NCBI GenBank assembly: GCA_050733695.1 | Contig: JBOHTO010000151.1 | Location: 1 to 58,028, forward strand | Length of the DNA: 58,028 nucleotides | Origin: JBOHTO01 sp050733695 | GTDB lineage: Bacteria; Gemmatimonadota; Gemmatimonadetes; Gemmatimonadales; Gemmatimonadaceae | Direction: 5' to 3' | Position numbers and translations under genes: made by a program | Notes under the pieces: model-generated | Told to the model about the DNA's origin: nothing | Databases searched by the model: none | The model's input: the letters and a program-made list of their open reading frames with translations, nothing else | Part shown: positions 9,716-18,061 of the stretch, one piece after another | How the letters are laid out: every line of letters starts with the position of its first letter | Position numbering within the stretch: position 1 is the stretch's first letter

Positions 9716-9751
9716 TCTCAAGTTTCCCTTATCCGCCGAGCCGCCTCCGGA

Positions 9752-11245
9752 TCACGGCGCCGCGCGATACCACCCCACCATCTCATCCGACCGGCGCGCA
9801 GGCCCGCTGTACCGAGCGCGCATGATCGCCTCGATCTCCTCGATTTCGCGCGGCGCCCGGGACACCCACTCGACGCCACTCTCCGTCACGAAGTAGTCAT
9901 CCTCGATGCGCACTCCGATGTTCGCGTATCGCTCGATCTCGGCACCGATGTTCGCCAGCATCGCGCGATTGCGCGGCGTGTCCAGCAGCTCCTCGGCGAG
10001 ATTCTCCCGCACGTAGATTCCGGGCTCTATGGTGAATGCGCTGCCGACACCAATGTGTCCGGTGAAGTAGAACTGATCCGGATCGTGCACATCGAGCCCG
10101 ATCCCGTGCCCCAGACCATGCATGAAGTACATGCGGAACTGCGGGCAGCGCGAGGGGGACGCGGGATCACCGCAATCGTACATCGCACTTGCGGAGTCGA
10201 TGAGCCCGAGCTGCGCGAGACCCGCAGCGATCACGGTAGAGGCGGAATCGGTCATCCCAGCGGCGGGAGCTCCGGGCCGGACCTGGCGCTCCGCCGCCGC
10301 CTGCGCATCGCGCACGATCTGGTAGATCGCGCGCTGATCGGCCGTGAACGTGCCGCTCACGGGGACCGTTCGCGTAACGTCCGCCGTGTAACCGCGGTAC
10401 GATGCCCCGACATCCATCACGACCAGCTCGCCATCCTGCATGAAGCGGTCGTTCGCGTTGTAGTGCAGCGTAGTCGAGTTGGGGCCGGATCCGACGATCG
10501 AAGCGAAGCCTGGTCGTTCGGCGCCGTTGCGGCGGAAGGTGTACTCGATGAGCGCCTCGACCTCGAACTCGTTCATCCCCGGTTCCATCAACCGCATCGC
10601 TTCACGCTGTGCGGCCACCGTGATCTCGATCGCCTTGCGCAGCAGCGCGAGTTCGGCGGGTGACTTCGTCCCGCGCAGCTCGGCCACAGCGTCAGTTGTC
10701 ACGTCGGTCGTGCGGGTGCCGGGATTCGCGCGGACAACCGCGGCGAGAAGCTGATCGTCCACCGAAAGCGGACCTCCATCCGTATCGCTGAAGTCTCCCA
10801 CGACGTACAGAAGACGCTCACCATCCAGCAGGGAATCGAGTACCGTGCGCAGGTCAGCCGCCGGTCGCACGGCGAGGGCCGTTGCCGCGCGGGCACCCGT
10901 CACGCCCAGGCGGCTACCCGTCCACACCTCCGCGGCCGGATCGCGAGGCAGCACGAAAAGCGTAGCCGTTGCGGCGTCGCCCCGCTTCACCATCACCAGT
11001 GCGGCACCGGGCTCGCGGAATCCCGTGAGATAGTTGAAGGGGGAGCCCTGGTAGAAGGACACGTAATCGAATTCGGGCTCGCGCGCGCCGAGCGCGAGGA
11101 GAACACCGCGCTCCTCCATGACTGTCGCCACGCGCGCACGGCGCGCAGCGTACTCGGATTGCGGGATCTGGCCGGCAACAGCGCCGGCGTCGACGTGAAG
11201 CGCCAGAACGGCGGCGAACAGAAGCAGGACAGGTCTGCGGAACAC
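9752..11245 (-). CDS. Secreted M24B Xaa-Pro aminopeptidase
   Basis: 497-residue metal-dependent aminopeptidase that removes N-terminal residues before proline. A signal peptide (first 25 or so residues, ending G-A-V-A-G-Q) predicts export. The pita-bread catalytic domain is complete: Asp pair in VMDVGASYRGYTADVTRTVP, His in MHGLGHGIGLDVHD, Glu in FTIEPGIYV, and Glu in RIEDDYFVTESG. The N-terminal creatinase-like domain (residues about 30-190) is present. An upstream TTG at 11251 is possible, but GAGGG lies 6 nt before the GTG at 11245, which is preferred. It is convergent with the M61 gene and may work with it on proline-containing peptides. Confidence 0.9.
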   Translation of the reverse strand: MFRRPVLLLFAAVLALHVDAGAVAGQIPQSEYAARRARVATVMEERGVLLALGAREPEFDYVSFYQGSPFNYLTGFREPGAALVMVKRGDAATATLFVLPRDPAAEVWTGSRLGVTGARAATALAVRPAADLRTVLDSLLDGERLLYVVGDFSDTDGGPLSVDDQLLAAVVRANPGTRTTDVTTDAVAELRGTKSPAELALLRKAIEITVAAQREAMRLMEPGMNEFEVEALIEYTFRRNGAERPGFASIVGSGPNSTTLHYNANDRFMQDGELVVMDVGASYRGYTADVTRTVPVSGTFTADQRAIYQIVRDAQAAAERQVRPGAPAAGMTDSASTVIAAGLAQLGLIDSASAMYDCGDPASPSRCPQFRMYFMHGLGHGIGLDVHDPDQFYFTGHIGVGSAFTIEPGIYVRENLAEELLDTPRNRAMLANIGAEIERYANIGVRIEDDYFVTESGVEWVSRAPREIEEIEAIMRARYSGPARRSDEMVGWYRAAP

Positions 11246-11548
11246 TGGCAACCCTCGCTATGAGTATGGAGCGCAGAATGCGTTGCGGCGTCGAGTCTGA
11301 AGTCTATCACCGGAATGAGGGCATGTGTTCCGCCGCCCACCCGGTGGGTGCCGCGCCCGGGCCGGAGGCGTATCTTGACGGGGTGGTGCTCCCTTCGCTC
11401 CATAGATTGACCATACCGCGACGTATCTTGTGGACTCCCCTGTACAGACCGAGGTGATCTCGTGCTCGACGCTGCCAAGTTCGAGCGCTGGCAGAGCGCC
11501 GCCGTGCTCGCCGGCGCGAGCTGACCGCCGCCACGAGTGGGGAATCGG
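11246..11548. other. Intergenic region with a possible HEPN-like peptide remnant
   Basis: This 300-bp stretch separates the M24 peptidase from the nucleotidyltransferase gene. It has no ORF of normal size. A 20-codon frame at 11462-11524 (GTG...TGA) reads VLDAAKFERWQSAAVLAGAS. The F-E-R-W start is faintly like HEPN proteins that often precede MNT-type nucleotidyltransferases, so it may be a remnant of a deleted partner. The evidence is weak. Confidence 0.3.
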
Positions 11549-11908
11549 ATGAGAGTTGAAGCCGTCCTCGAACGGCGGCGAGCACGACAACGCGAGCTCA
11601 TCGATCGCGCGCGCGAATTCGTTGCCGGGCTTCGTTCCAATACGCGAGTCCGTGCGGCAGTGGTCTTTGGCTCCGTCACCAGGGGTGACGTCAATCTCTG
11701 GAGCGACATCGCTGTGCTCGTCGTGCCCGACGATCTGCGCGACCGCGTGCTCGATCGGCTTTCCGATCCTGGTCCGCGCCCTCCATTGGTGCAACCGGTC
11801 GCATGGACGCCCGACGAGTGGCGCACGCAGTTGGGCAGGGGGAATCCGATCGCGCGCGAGGCCCTCGAAGCCGGCGTGTGGCTCGTCGGGTCGCCGGACG
11901 AACCGTGA
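11549..11908 (+). CDS. MNT-type minimal nucleotidyltransferase, catalytic Asp probably lost
   Basis: 119-residue protein with a pol-beta nucleotidyltransferase core: VFGSVTRGDVNLWSDIAVLVV. The G-S...R-G-D part is intact, but the usual S-D-I-D is S-D-I-A, so one of the two metal-binding Asp residues is missing. MNT proteins normally pair with HEPN RNases as antitoxins that AMPylate the toxin. No intact HEPN gene is adjacent. The start is ATG 11549 (a GTG 4 codons upstream is possible). The TGA overlaps the GTG of the next gene (GTGA at 11905-11908). Either the domain has become non-catalytic or this is a decaying toxin-antitoxin half. Confidence 0.75.
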   Translation: MRVEAVLERRRARQRELIDRAREFVAGLRSNTRVRAAVVFGSVTRGDVNLWSDIAVLVVPDDLRDRVLDRLSDPGPRPPLVQPVAWTPDEWRTQLGRGNPIAREALEAGVWLVGSPDEP

Positions 11909-13785
11909 CGGATACCGAAGCCCAGGACCGGAACGGCCGTGCCAGGCACGCTCCATTCGATCAGTTCGTCGAGATCGAGACGCCGGAGCAGGTCGTAGTC
12001 ACTTACGAGATAGCGGGCGTTGGCTCGCGCGCCGCGGCCGCGCTCATCGATTATCTCATCACCGGCCTGCTCTCGCTGGCGATGGTCATCCCCATGTGCA
12101 TCGTCGGGAACGGAGCAGGCCGGGGTGGGCCGAGCCCCTCGGAGGGATGGGTGATGGCCGCCACCATCCTGTACCTGTTCGCCATCCTCTGGGGCTACTA
12201 CGTTCTGTACGAAGGGTTGGCGGACGGCCAGACTCCGGGCAAGAAGCGGCTCGGCCTGCGCGTCGTGCAGGACGGCGGGTACTCAGTGTCGTTCGCGGCG
12301 TCGGCGGTGCGCAACCTCGTTCGCTTCATCGATCTGCAGCCGTTCTTCCTGTACGCCGTGGGGATCACGAGCGTAGCGCTGTCGCGTTCCGGGAAGCGCG
12401 TCGGTGACATGGTTGCGGGCACGATCGTGGTGAAGGAGCGCGCGGTGCAAATCCCCGCCGTTCCGGCCCGGCCAGCCAGCGCGACCGACCTTGCTCGCAC
12501 AACGCCGCCGGTGTCGGCGCTGCTCGACGACCGGGAGTACACACTGCTCGAGCGCTACATGGCGCGGCGGCAGCAGCTCGATCCGGATCGCAGGCGAGCG
12601 ATCGCGGACCAGCTCGCCGCCCGCCTGGGAGCCAGAGCGCCGAACGACGACGCCGGAAGCCAGGCGATGCTCGTCCGGCTGTACGAGCGGGAGCGGTCTG
12701 TGCGTGCGCAGGGTGTCGCGTCGCGCAGCGATACCGGCGCCGCGCGCGAACAGCATGCCATCGTCGCGCTCGGCGCGGAACGGTGGCGTGCCTTCGCAAG
12801 CCGTGTGGTGGCGACTGAGCAGCGCGGCGGCCTCCGCGCGCTGTCCGAGAGCGAGGTGAGCGACTTCGTCGCGCACTACCGCGAGATCGCCACGGACCTG
12901 GCGCGTCTCCGCACGGCCGCGCGCGGGCGCGAGATCGATGCGCTTTTCTACCTGAGTCGGCTGGTGGCGGCGGGACACAATCTGTTCTACAGGCAGCGCC
13001 GGCTCGTGATCGTCACCGTCTGGCAGTTCATGACAGCGACGGTACCGCGCGAGATCAGGCGCTCGTCGGTACCCATCCTCGCGGCGGCGAGCTTCCTCTT
13101 CGTTCCTGCCATCATCGCATACTCCGTCGTCCTCGCGCACCCGGAGACCGCTGGTGAGTTCATCCCTGCGCAGATGATTGACCGGGCGGAGAATGCCGTA
13201 CTGCGGGCGAAGCAGGGACGCGGTTACATCGACGATCCGGAACTATTCCGCCCCGTGATGGGGAGTACGATCATCGCGAATAACATTCAGGTGACCTACA
13301 TCGCCTTCGCGATGGGGATCACTGCGGGTATCGGCACGATCGCCGCGCTCGTCTTCAACGGCATCCATCTGGGCGGCTTTGCCGGATTGTACCATGCGAA
13401 GGGCGTTGGCGCACAGTTGCTCGCCTTCGTCGCGCCGCATGGCGTCCTCGAGCTGAGTGCAATCGCGATTGCTGGCGGCGGCGGACTGCTGCTCGCCTCG
13501 GCGCTGCTGCTTCCGGGCGCGCTGACGCGCCGGGAGGCGCTCATCGTCCGTGGCCGGCGCGCGATCCGGCTCATCGCCGCGTCTACATTCCTCCTCTTCG
13601 TGGCTGGAACGATCGAAGGACTCATCTCGCCCATCGAATACTGGGATCTCTCCCTCAAGCTGGTGGTGTCCGCCGCCACCGCGCTCTTCCTTGTCGTGTA
13701 CATCACGCGAGGCCGGCATGGCGAACCCGACGCGCCCGCCGAGCAGAGCGGCTACAGCGAGGCGCGCGCCTTGATGTCCAGGTAG
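11905..13785 (+). CDS. RDD-domain / SpoIIM (DUF95) fusion membrane protein
   Basis: 626-residue protein. The N-terminal 180 or so residues are an RDD domain (EQVVVTYEIAGVGSRAAAALID, then DGQTPGKKRLGLRVV) with membrane helices and a charged loop. A soluble Arg-rich linker (about residues 185-370) follows. The C-terminal part from about residue 380 is a stage II sporulation protein M domain with several helices, including AMGITAGIGTIAALVFNGIH and PHGVLELSAIAIAGGGG. These domains are usually two neighbouring genes in MoxR/DUF58 clusters; here they are one ORF. The start is GTG 11905, overlapping the upstream stop. The last 34 bp overlap the convergent DUF58 gene. A role in envelope biogenesis is inferred from context. 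Confidence 0.85.
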   Translation: MTDTEAQDRNGRARHAPFDQFVEIETPEQVVVTYEIAGVGSRAAAALIDYLITGLLSLAMVIPMCIVGNGAGRGGPSPSEGWVMAATILYLFAILWGYYVLYEGLADGQTPGKKRLGLRVVQDGGYSVSFAASAVRNLVRFIDLQPFFLYAVGITSVALSRSGKRVGDMVAGTIVVKERAVQIPAVPARPASATDLARTTPPVSALLDDREYTLLERYMARRQQLDPDRRRAIADQLAARLGARAPNDDAGSQAMLVRLYERERSVRAQGVASRSDTGAAREQHAIVALGAERWRAFASRVVATEQRGGLRALSESEVSDFVAHYREIATDLARLRTAARGREIDALFYLSRLVAAGHNLFYRQRRLVIVTVWQFMTATVPREIRRSSVPILAAASFLFVPAIIAYSVVLAHPETAGEFIPAQMIDRAENAVLRAKQGRGYIDDPELFRPVMGSTIIANNIQVTYIAFAMGITAGIGTIAALVFNGIHLGGFAGLYHAKGVGAQLLAFVAPHGVLELSAIAIAGGGGLLLASALLLPGALTRREALIVRGRRAIRLIAASTFLLFVAGTIEGLISPIEYWDLSLKLVVSAATALFLVVYITRGRHGEPDAPAEQSGYSEARALMSR

Positions 13786-15152
13786 CGGTTGATGAGGGGC
13801 GCTGACATGTCCCTCGGCGATACGTCGAGCACGGCCACTCCTGCGGCGCGCATGCATGCCAGCGCCTGATCGCGCGCCAGCAGCATCTCCTCGGCGGCAG
13901 CGCTCTCGTAGATCGCGGCCGTTGACGCGCGGACGGCCGGCTCTGCTGCTGCGATGAGCGCGTCGTTGCGCAACGCGATGAGCAGCGGGAGATGGCGAAC
14001 CGTACTGCGCGTCGTGTGCGCAATGAGAGCGCGCGATGAGCGCGAGTCTATCACGTCCGAGAAGATCACGATCAGCGAACGCTTGTGATGGCTGGTCGCC
14101 AGCGTGCGGAAGGCAGCCGCGTAGTCCGGCTCTGTCATCGATGCCCGCGCCCCCGCGAGCGCATCGCGAACGCGCTCCAGCGCCAGGCGTCCGCGCTCGG
14201 GTCTGACGAGCGCTTGCACCTCATCGTCGAAGACGATGATCCCCACCCTGTCGCCGGAATGGGCAGCGACGTCGGCCAGAAGAAGCGCCGCCGAGACGGC
14301 GTACTCGAAGCGTGGCAGGGAGCCGGCGAGCTGCGTCATCAGGCGGCCGGCATCCACTGCGATCATCACCGTCTGCCCCTGCTCGACGGTGAACTCCCGC
14401 GTGATCACACGACCTCGGCGCGCGGTCGCCTTCCAGTCGATGTGACGCGGATCGTCGCCACGTGCGTAGTCGCGCAGGTTTGCGAAGCTCGTCCCGTCGC
14501 CGCGACGACGAATGGTGCGAATCCCCGCGTCGCGCAGTCGGTGCTGAAGCGAGAGCAGCCGGTAGCGACGCACCCCGGCCATCGACGGGACGACGGTGAG
14601 CGTATCGTGCAGGTCGAACACGAGCGTGCGTTGAACGAGGCCGAACGTACCGCGCACTCGCAGGGCGACCGGACCGAGTTCGTACACACCTCGCTCGCGG
14701 GCCCGCACGGTGAAGGCGGAGCCAACAGACTGGTGCGGTGCGATGTCGAGGGTCCGCGTACCTGCAGAGTAGAGTTCGAGGGCGTGCGGAAGCGCGTCGA
14801 ACAGATCGGCGCGCAGTGGTCGTGGCCAGTCGGAGTGCAGGGAGTAGCTGCCTTCGATCGTTTCGCCGAGCCCCACGCTGGACGGCAGCACCCGGGTTAC
14901 GGTGACTCGCGAGCGCGCGGGCAGCATCACGGCATCCGCGAGCATCAGTGCGGCGACGAGCACCAGCGCAGCGAATGCGATCACCAGCCCCGCGGGCCAG
15001 CCGGACAGGAGCCAGAGCGGTGCTGTGAGCGCGAGCACGGCACCGCAGCGCCGTGTGGGCGTGAGCCGCACGCGCGCCACGATCCAGAAGAACGCCGCAC
15101 CTATCGCGAGCGCGAGGAAGAAGAGCGCGAACGCGCCCAGCCGGCCGGGCAC
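13752..15152 (-). CDS. DUF58 domain-containing protein
   Basis: 466-residue protein with two N-terminal membrane helices (about residues 5-25 and 38-72), a beta-rich stretch, and the DUF58/von Willebrand A-like core: GDGTSFANLRDYARGDDPRHIDWKATAR is the family hallmark, followed by MIAVDAGRLM with a degenerate MIDAS-type Asp-x-x-x. DUF58 proteins act with MoxR AAA ATPases, probably in chaperoning or metal insertion at the membrane. GTG 15152 lies 5 nt after the MoxR stop. It is the last gene of the five-gene operon running from 18928. Confidence 0.9.
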   Translation of the reverse strand: MPGRLGAFALFFLALAIGAAFFWIVARVRLTPTRRCGAVLALTAPLWLLSGWPAGLVIAFAALVLVAALMLADAVMLPARSRVTVTRVLPSSVGLGETIEGSYSLHSDWPRPLRADLFDALPHALELYSAGTRTLDIAPHQSVGSAFTVRARERGVYELGPVALRVRGTFGLVQRTLVFDLHDTLTVVPSMAGVRRYRLLSLQHRLRDAGIRTIRRRGDGTSFANLRDYARGDDPRHIDWKATARRGRVITREFTVEQGQTVMIAVDAGRLMTQLAGSLPRFEYAVSAALLLADVAAHSGDRVGIIVFDDEVQALVRPERGRLALERVRDALAGARASMTEPDYAAAFRTLATSHHKRSLIVIFSDVIDSRSSRALIAHTTRSTVRHLPLLIALRNDALIAAAEPAVRASTAAIYESAAAEEMLLARDQALACMRAAGVAVLDVSPRDMSAPLINRYLDIKARASL

Positions 15153-15157
15153 CGGGA

Positions 15158-16126
15158 CTACTGCGGAGCCGGTACTCTCGCCAGCACGTGCTCGAGCACG
15201 TCGTCCGCCGATCGCCCCTCGACTTCCAGCTCGGGCGCAAGGATCACGCGGTGCCGCAGAACCGGGAGTACGTAGCCCTTCACGTCGTCCGGCGTCGCGA
15301 AGTCGCGGCCGGCGAGGAGCGCCGCCGCGCGCCCGACGCGGAAGAGTGCGACGGTCGCGCGCGGGGATCCGCCGAGCGTGAGCGCGCTCTCCTCCCTGGT
15401 CGCGCGTACGATCGTGGCCGTGTACTCGCGTACCTCGGGTGCCACGCGCACCGCATCCACGGCGGCCCGCAGCGCGACGCAGCCAGCGGCATCGATTACC
15501 GGTTTGGGCGATGTGTCTGCTGCTCGCTCCGGATCGAAGCCCTCGGCATGGTTCGCGAGCATCCGCAGCTCCGCTTCGGCCGATGGATAGGTGACGCGCA
15601 CCTTCATGAGGAAGCGGTCGAGCTGCGCTTCGGGGAGGGGGTATGTTCCCTCGTATTCCACCGGATTCTGCGTCGCGAAGACGGTGAAAAGATCGCCCAG
15701 TGGATGCGCGATTCCGTCCACCGTCGCCTGCCGCTCCTGCATCGCCTCGAGCAGGGCCGCCTGTGTCTTGGCGGGCGCACGGTTGATCTCATCACCGAGG
15801 AGCAGGTCGGTGAATATCGGGCCGGCGTGGAACTCGAACGTGCGCGATGACTCGTTCAGCATGTTGACGCCCGTGATGTCCGTTGGCATGAGGTCGGGGG
15901 TGAACTGGACCCTGCCGAATCTCGCGCCGAGAGCGGCTGCAAGTGTTCGAACGAGTAGCGTCTTCGCGGTGCCGGGAACACCTTCCAACAGCACGTGGCC
16001 GCGCGCGAGGAAGGCGATGAGCGCTTCCTCGATCACGACATCCTGTCCCACGACTCGCGTCGCAACGGTGTCGCGGATCCGCTCAAGCGTGTCCCTGATC
16101 CCGTCGATGTTCATGTCGGCATTCAT
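15158..16126 (-). CDS. MoxR-family AAA+ ATPase
   Basis: 322-residue AAA+ ATPase of the MoxR/RavA group. Walker A is EGVPGTAKT, Walker B is LLGDEINRAPAKTQAALLEAM, sensor 1 is FATQNPVEYEGTYPLPEAQLDRF, and the C-terminal lid has the family's LRHRVILAPE. The ATG overlaps the DUF4350 stop by 4 bp (ATGA). MoxR ATPases remodel substrate complexes together with VWA/DUF58 proteins; the neighbouring DUF58 gene fits that pairing. The substrate is unknown. Confidence 0.95.
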   Translation of the reverse strand: MNADMNIDGIRDTLERIRDTVATRVVGQDVVIEEALIAFLARGHVLLEGVPGTAKTLLVRTLAAALGARFGRVQFTPDLMPTDITGVNMLNESSRTFEFHAGPIFTDLLLGDEINRAPAKTQAALLEAMQERQATVDGIAHPLGDLFTVFATQNPVEYEGTYPLPEAQLDRFLMKVRVTYPSAEAELRMLANHAEGFDPERAADTSPKPVIDAAGCVALRAAVDAVRVAPEVREYTATIVRATREESALTLGGSPRATVALFRVGRAAALLAGRDFATPDDVKGYVLPVLRHRVILAPELEVEGRSADDVLEHVLARVPAPQ

Positions 16127-17439
16127 GATTCTGACATTGTCCTCTCCATGTGCTCGATCGCTCGGCCGACGTCAAGCAACCGGGCGGGCGGCAGTGTGGC
16201 TGTCATCGCGCTGCGGGTGAATTCGAGTTCTTCGCGCAATTCCGGATGCCGCTCGGCGATCGTGGCAAGATAGTCAGCGTCGTCCATGGCGCGCGTGGAT
16301 CCGAGTGCGTGGCGACGCCGGAGGCCTGCCACCAGGCGTCGCGTGGCCGTGCGACTCGCTCCGACCTGCTCGTACGCGCGTGCGAGGGCGCCGACATGCT
16401 CCAGTGGCGACCGGCGCTCGATGCGCGCACGCGACCGCGGCGCGATCGGCCGCGGTGCAACAGCGGCCAGAAGAATGAGGCCGGCAAGGAGCAATGCCGT
16501 GAGAGCGCGCCCGGCGGGCGTGCCTGCCAGCGCCATTGCAGTTGCGCGTGCGACACTCGGATGTGTCCCGAACCCCTGATGGTACTCATCGAATACGATT
16601 CTGCTACGCGACCCCGCCGAATCGTCTCCATCGCGCGCGCTGAGCCAGACAAAGAGACCAACGGCGCGAACGCCCGCCTTCGTGTCGCACAGCCGGATGA
16701 TATCGTTCCGCAGGAGATGTGGATCGCCGAGAGCGACCACGCGTCCCGCACCCAGCCGCAGGCCGAGGACGGCCGGCTCCATCACCTTGCCGTGTTTCCC
16801 GTATCGCGGGCGCGTGCGCACGAGGATCGTCGTGTCGCCGCGTGGTGGGGCCCGAAAACCAATGGTGTGCATGACGATGGTGGTCCCTCGCGGTTGTTCG
16901 AACAAACCCTCGCCGCACGGCGAAGGCCGGCCGGCGACGGCCTGCATCACCGTAGCCAGATCATCGTCCTTCGCGCCGTTCTGGTCCGCATCCTCCTCGT
17001 AGGATTCGCCGTCCTCGAAAGACTCGTCGATGATCCTTCGGGCAAGGAAAGCGGTCTGTTCGAGATCGAGTGAATCCGCGATCCAACCGTCGCCTGGCAC
17101 GAAGATGAGCGACGCACCGCGTCGAACGGCGTCGAGAAGCTCGTGGGTTTCGCCCGCGGTGAGCGGGACTGAGGGGTCGAGGACCGCGTATATCGCGTTG
17201 CTATCCAGCGGTGCATCGATGGGAGCGAGGCGGCGCTCGACGTCCCAGCCCAGGCGGTCGAGTGTCTCGTACAGGCCGAGTGCGCCGTAGGGATCGGTTG
17301 CATACGTCGTTAGACGGGCACCGCTCTGGACGGCTGTGACAGCCGGCGTCAGCAGGATGGCGACCACCGCGAAGATGCCGAGCGCGATGAGCACTCTGCG
17401 GGGCGAGAGCCAGCGCTCGAGCGCAAGCGGCTCAGCCAT
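16123..17439 (-). CDS. DUF4350 domain-containing membrane protein
   Basis: 438-residue protein with an N-terminal membrane helix (about residues 13-35), a periplasmic DUF4350 domain (ATDPYGALGLYETLDRLGWDVERR, then LIFVPGDGWI), and a second membrane segment (about 325-345) before a cytoplasmic helical tail. The chosen ATG at 17439 overlaps the DUF4129 stop by 8 bp; an upstream start at 17478 would overlap further. DUF4350 resembles glutamine-amidotransferase-like or GldG-like domains. Its job in MoxR clusters is not established. Confidence 0.85.
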   Translation of the reverse strand: MAEPLALERWLSPRRVLIALGIFAVVAILLTPAVTAVQSGARLTTYATDPYGALGLYETLDRLGWDVERRLAPIDAPLDSNAIYAVLDPSVPLTAGETHELLDAVRRGASLIFVPGDGWIADSLDLEQTAFLARRIIDESFEDGESYEEDADQNGAKDDDLATVMQAVAGRPSPCGEGLFEQPRGTTIVMHTIGFRAPPRGDTTILVRTRPRYGKHGKVMEPAVLGLRLGAGRVVALGDPHLLRNDIIRLCDTKAGVRAVGLFVWLSARDGDDSAGSRSRIVFDEYHQGFGTHPSVARATAMALAGTPAGRALTALLLAGLILLAAVAPRPIAPRSRARIERRSPLEHVGALARAYEQVGASRTATRRLVAGLRRRHALGSTRAMDDADYLATIAERHPELREELEFTRSAMTATLPPARLLDVGRAIEHMERTMSES

Positions 17440-18034
17440 TATGCCCCGTGATCTCGATGGCGAGCGCGTGCAGCTCATTGTAGTGTTCGCGATCGCACTC
17501 GGTCATGCCGTATACGATCGTCTCGTACGAACGCGCGAAGTCGCGAAACCGCGTGAGCAGCGAAGACGATCGCGCGCGTAGCTCACGCACGTAGTCCCCC
17601 ACGGTCTTCGCGGGATCGAGTCGCAGGCGCTCGCGCTGTGCGATGCTCCCGAGCAGTGCCATGTACAGCGCATGCGCGGCATCCGTGAACTGACCCGCGG
17701 CCGCGTGCTCGCGCGCGGCGATCCATGGATCGCCGCGCGCGCCGGGCCGCCGGCGACCCCGCACACCGGCTGCGATCTCTGATCTTCCGCGCCGCGCGGC
17801 AGCCACCAGTGCGATGCGAAGCAGGATCGCGACACCAAGCGCAACGAGTACGCCCAGCATGAGCTCCCGAAGGTCCTGTGAGTCGGCAACGGCGCGACCG
17901 ATGGGGGCCAGCAGCGCACCGAGCCACTCCATGAGTCTGTCCCATAGCGTCTGCCGTACGGAACGGTCGAATCGGAACGCCTCGAACACCGCGGCTATGC
18001 TGTCGCGGATCGCCTCCTCATTCGGTTGCTCCAA
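17432..18034 (-). CDS. DUF4129 domain-containing protein
   Basis: 200-residue protein: N-terminal amphipathic part, one membrane helix (about residues 55-78, LMLGVLVALGVAILLRIALV), then a cytoplasmic DUF4129 domain (AREHAAAGQFTDAAHALYMALLG and RLDPAKTVGDYVRELR). DUF4129 is a regular member of MoxR/DUF58 operons. The only plausible start is a TTG at 18034, 27 nt after the upstream stop, with no clear ribosome binding site; the true start could differ slightly. Confidence 0.82.
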   Translation of the reverse strand: MEQPNEEAIRDSIAAVFEAFRFDRSVRQTLWDRLMEWLGALLAPIGRAVADSQDLRELMLGVLVALGVAILLRIALVAAARRGRSEIAAGVRGRRRPGARGDPWIAAREHAAAGQFTDAAHALYMALLGSIAQRERLRLDPAKTVGDYVRELRARSSSLLTRFRDFARSYETIVYGMTECDREHYNELHALAIEITGHNG

Positions 18035-18061
18035 GACGCGTCGTCCGCTGCCTGCGCGATA

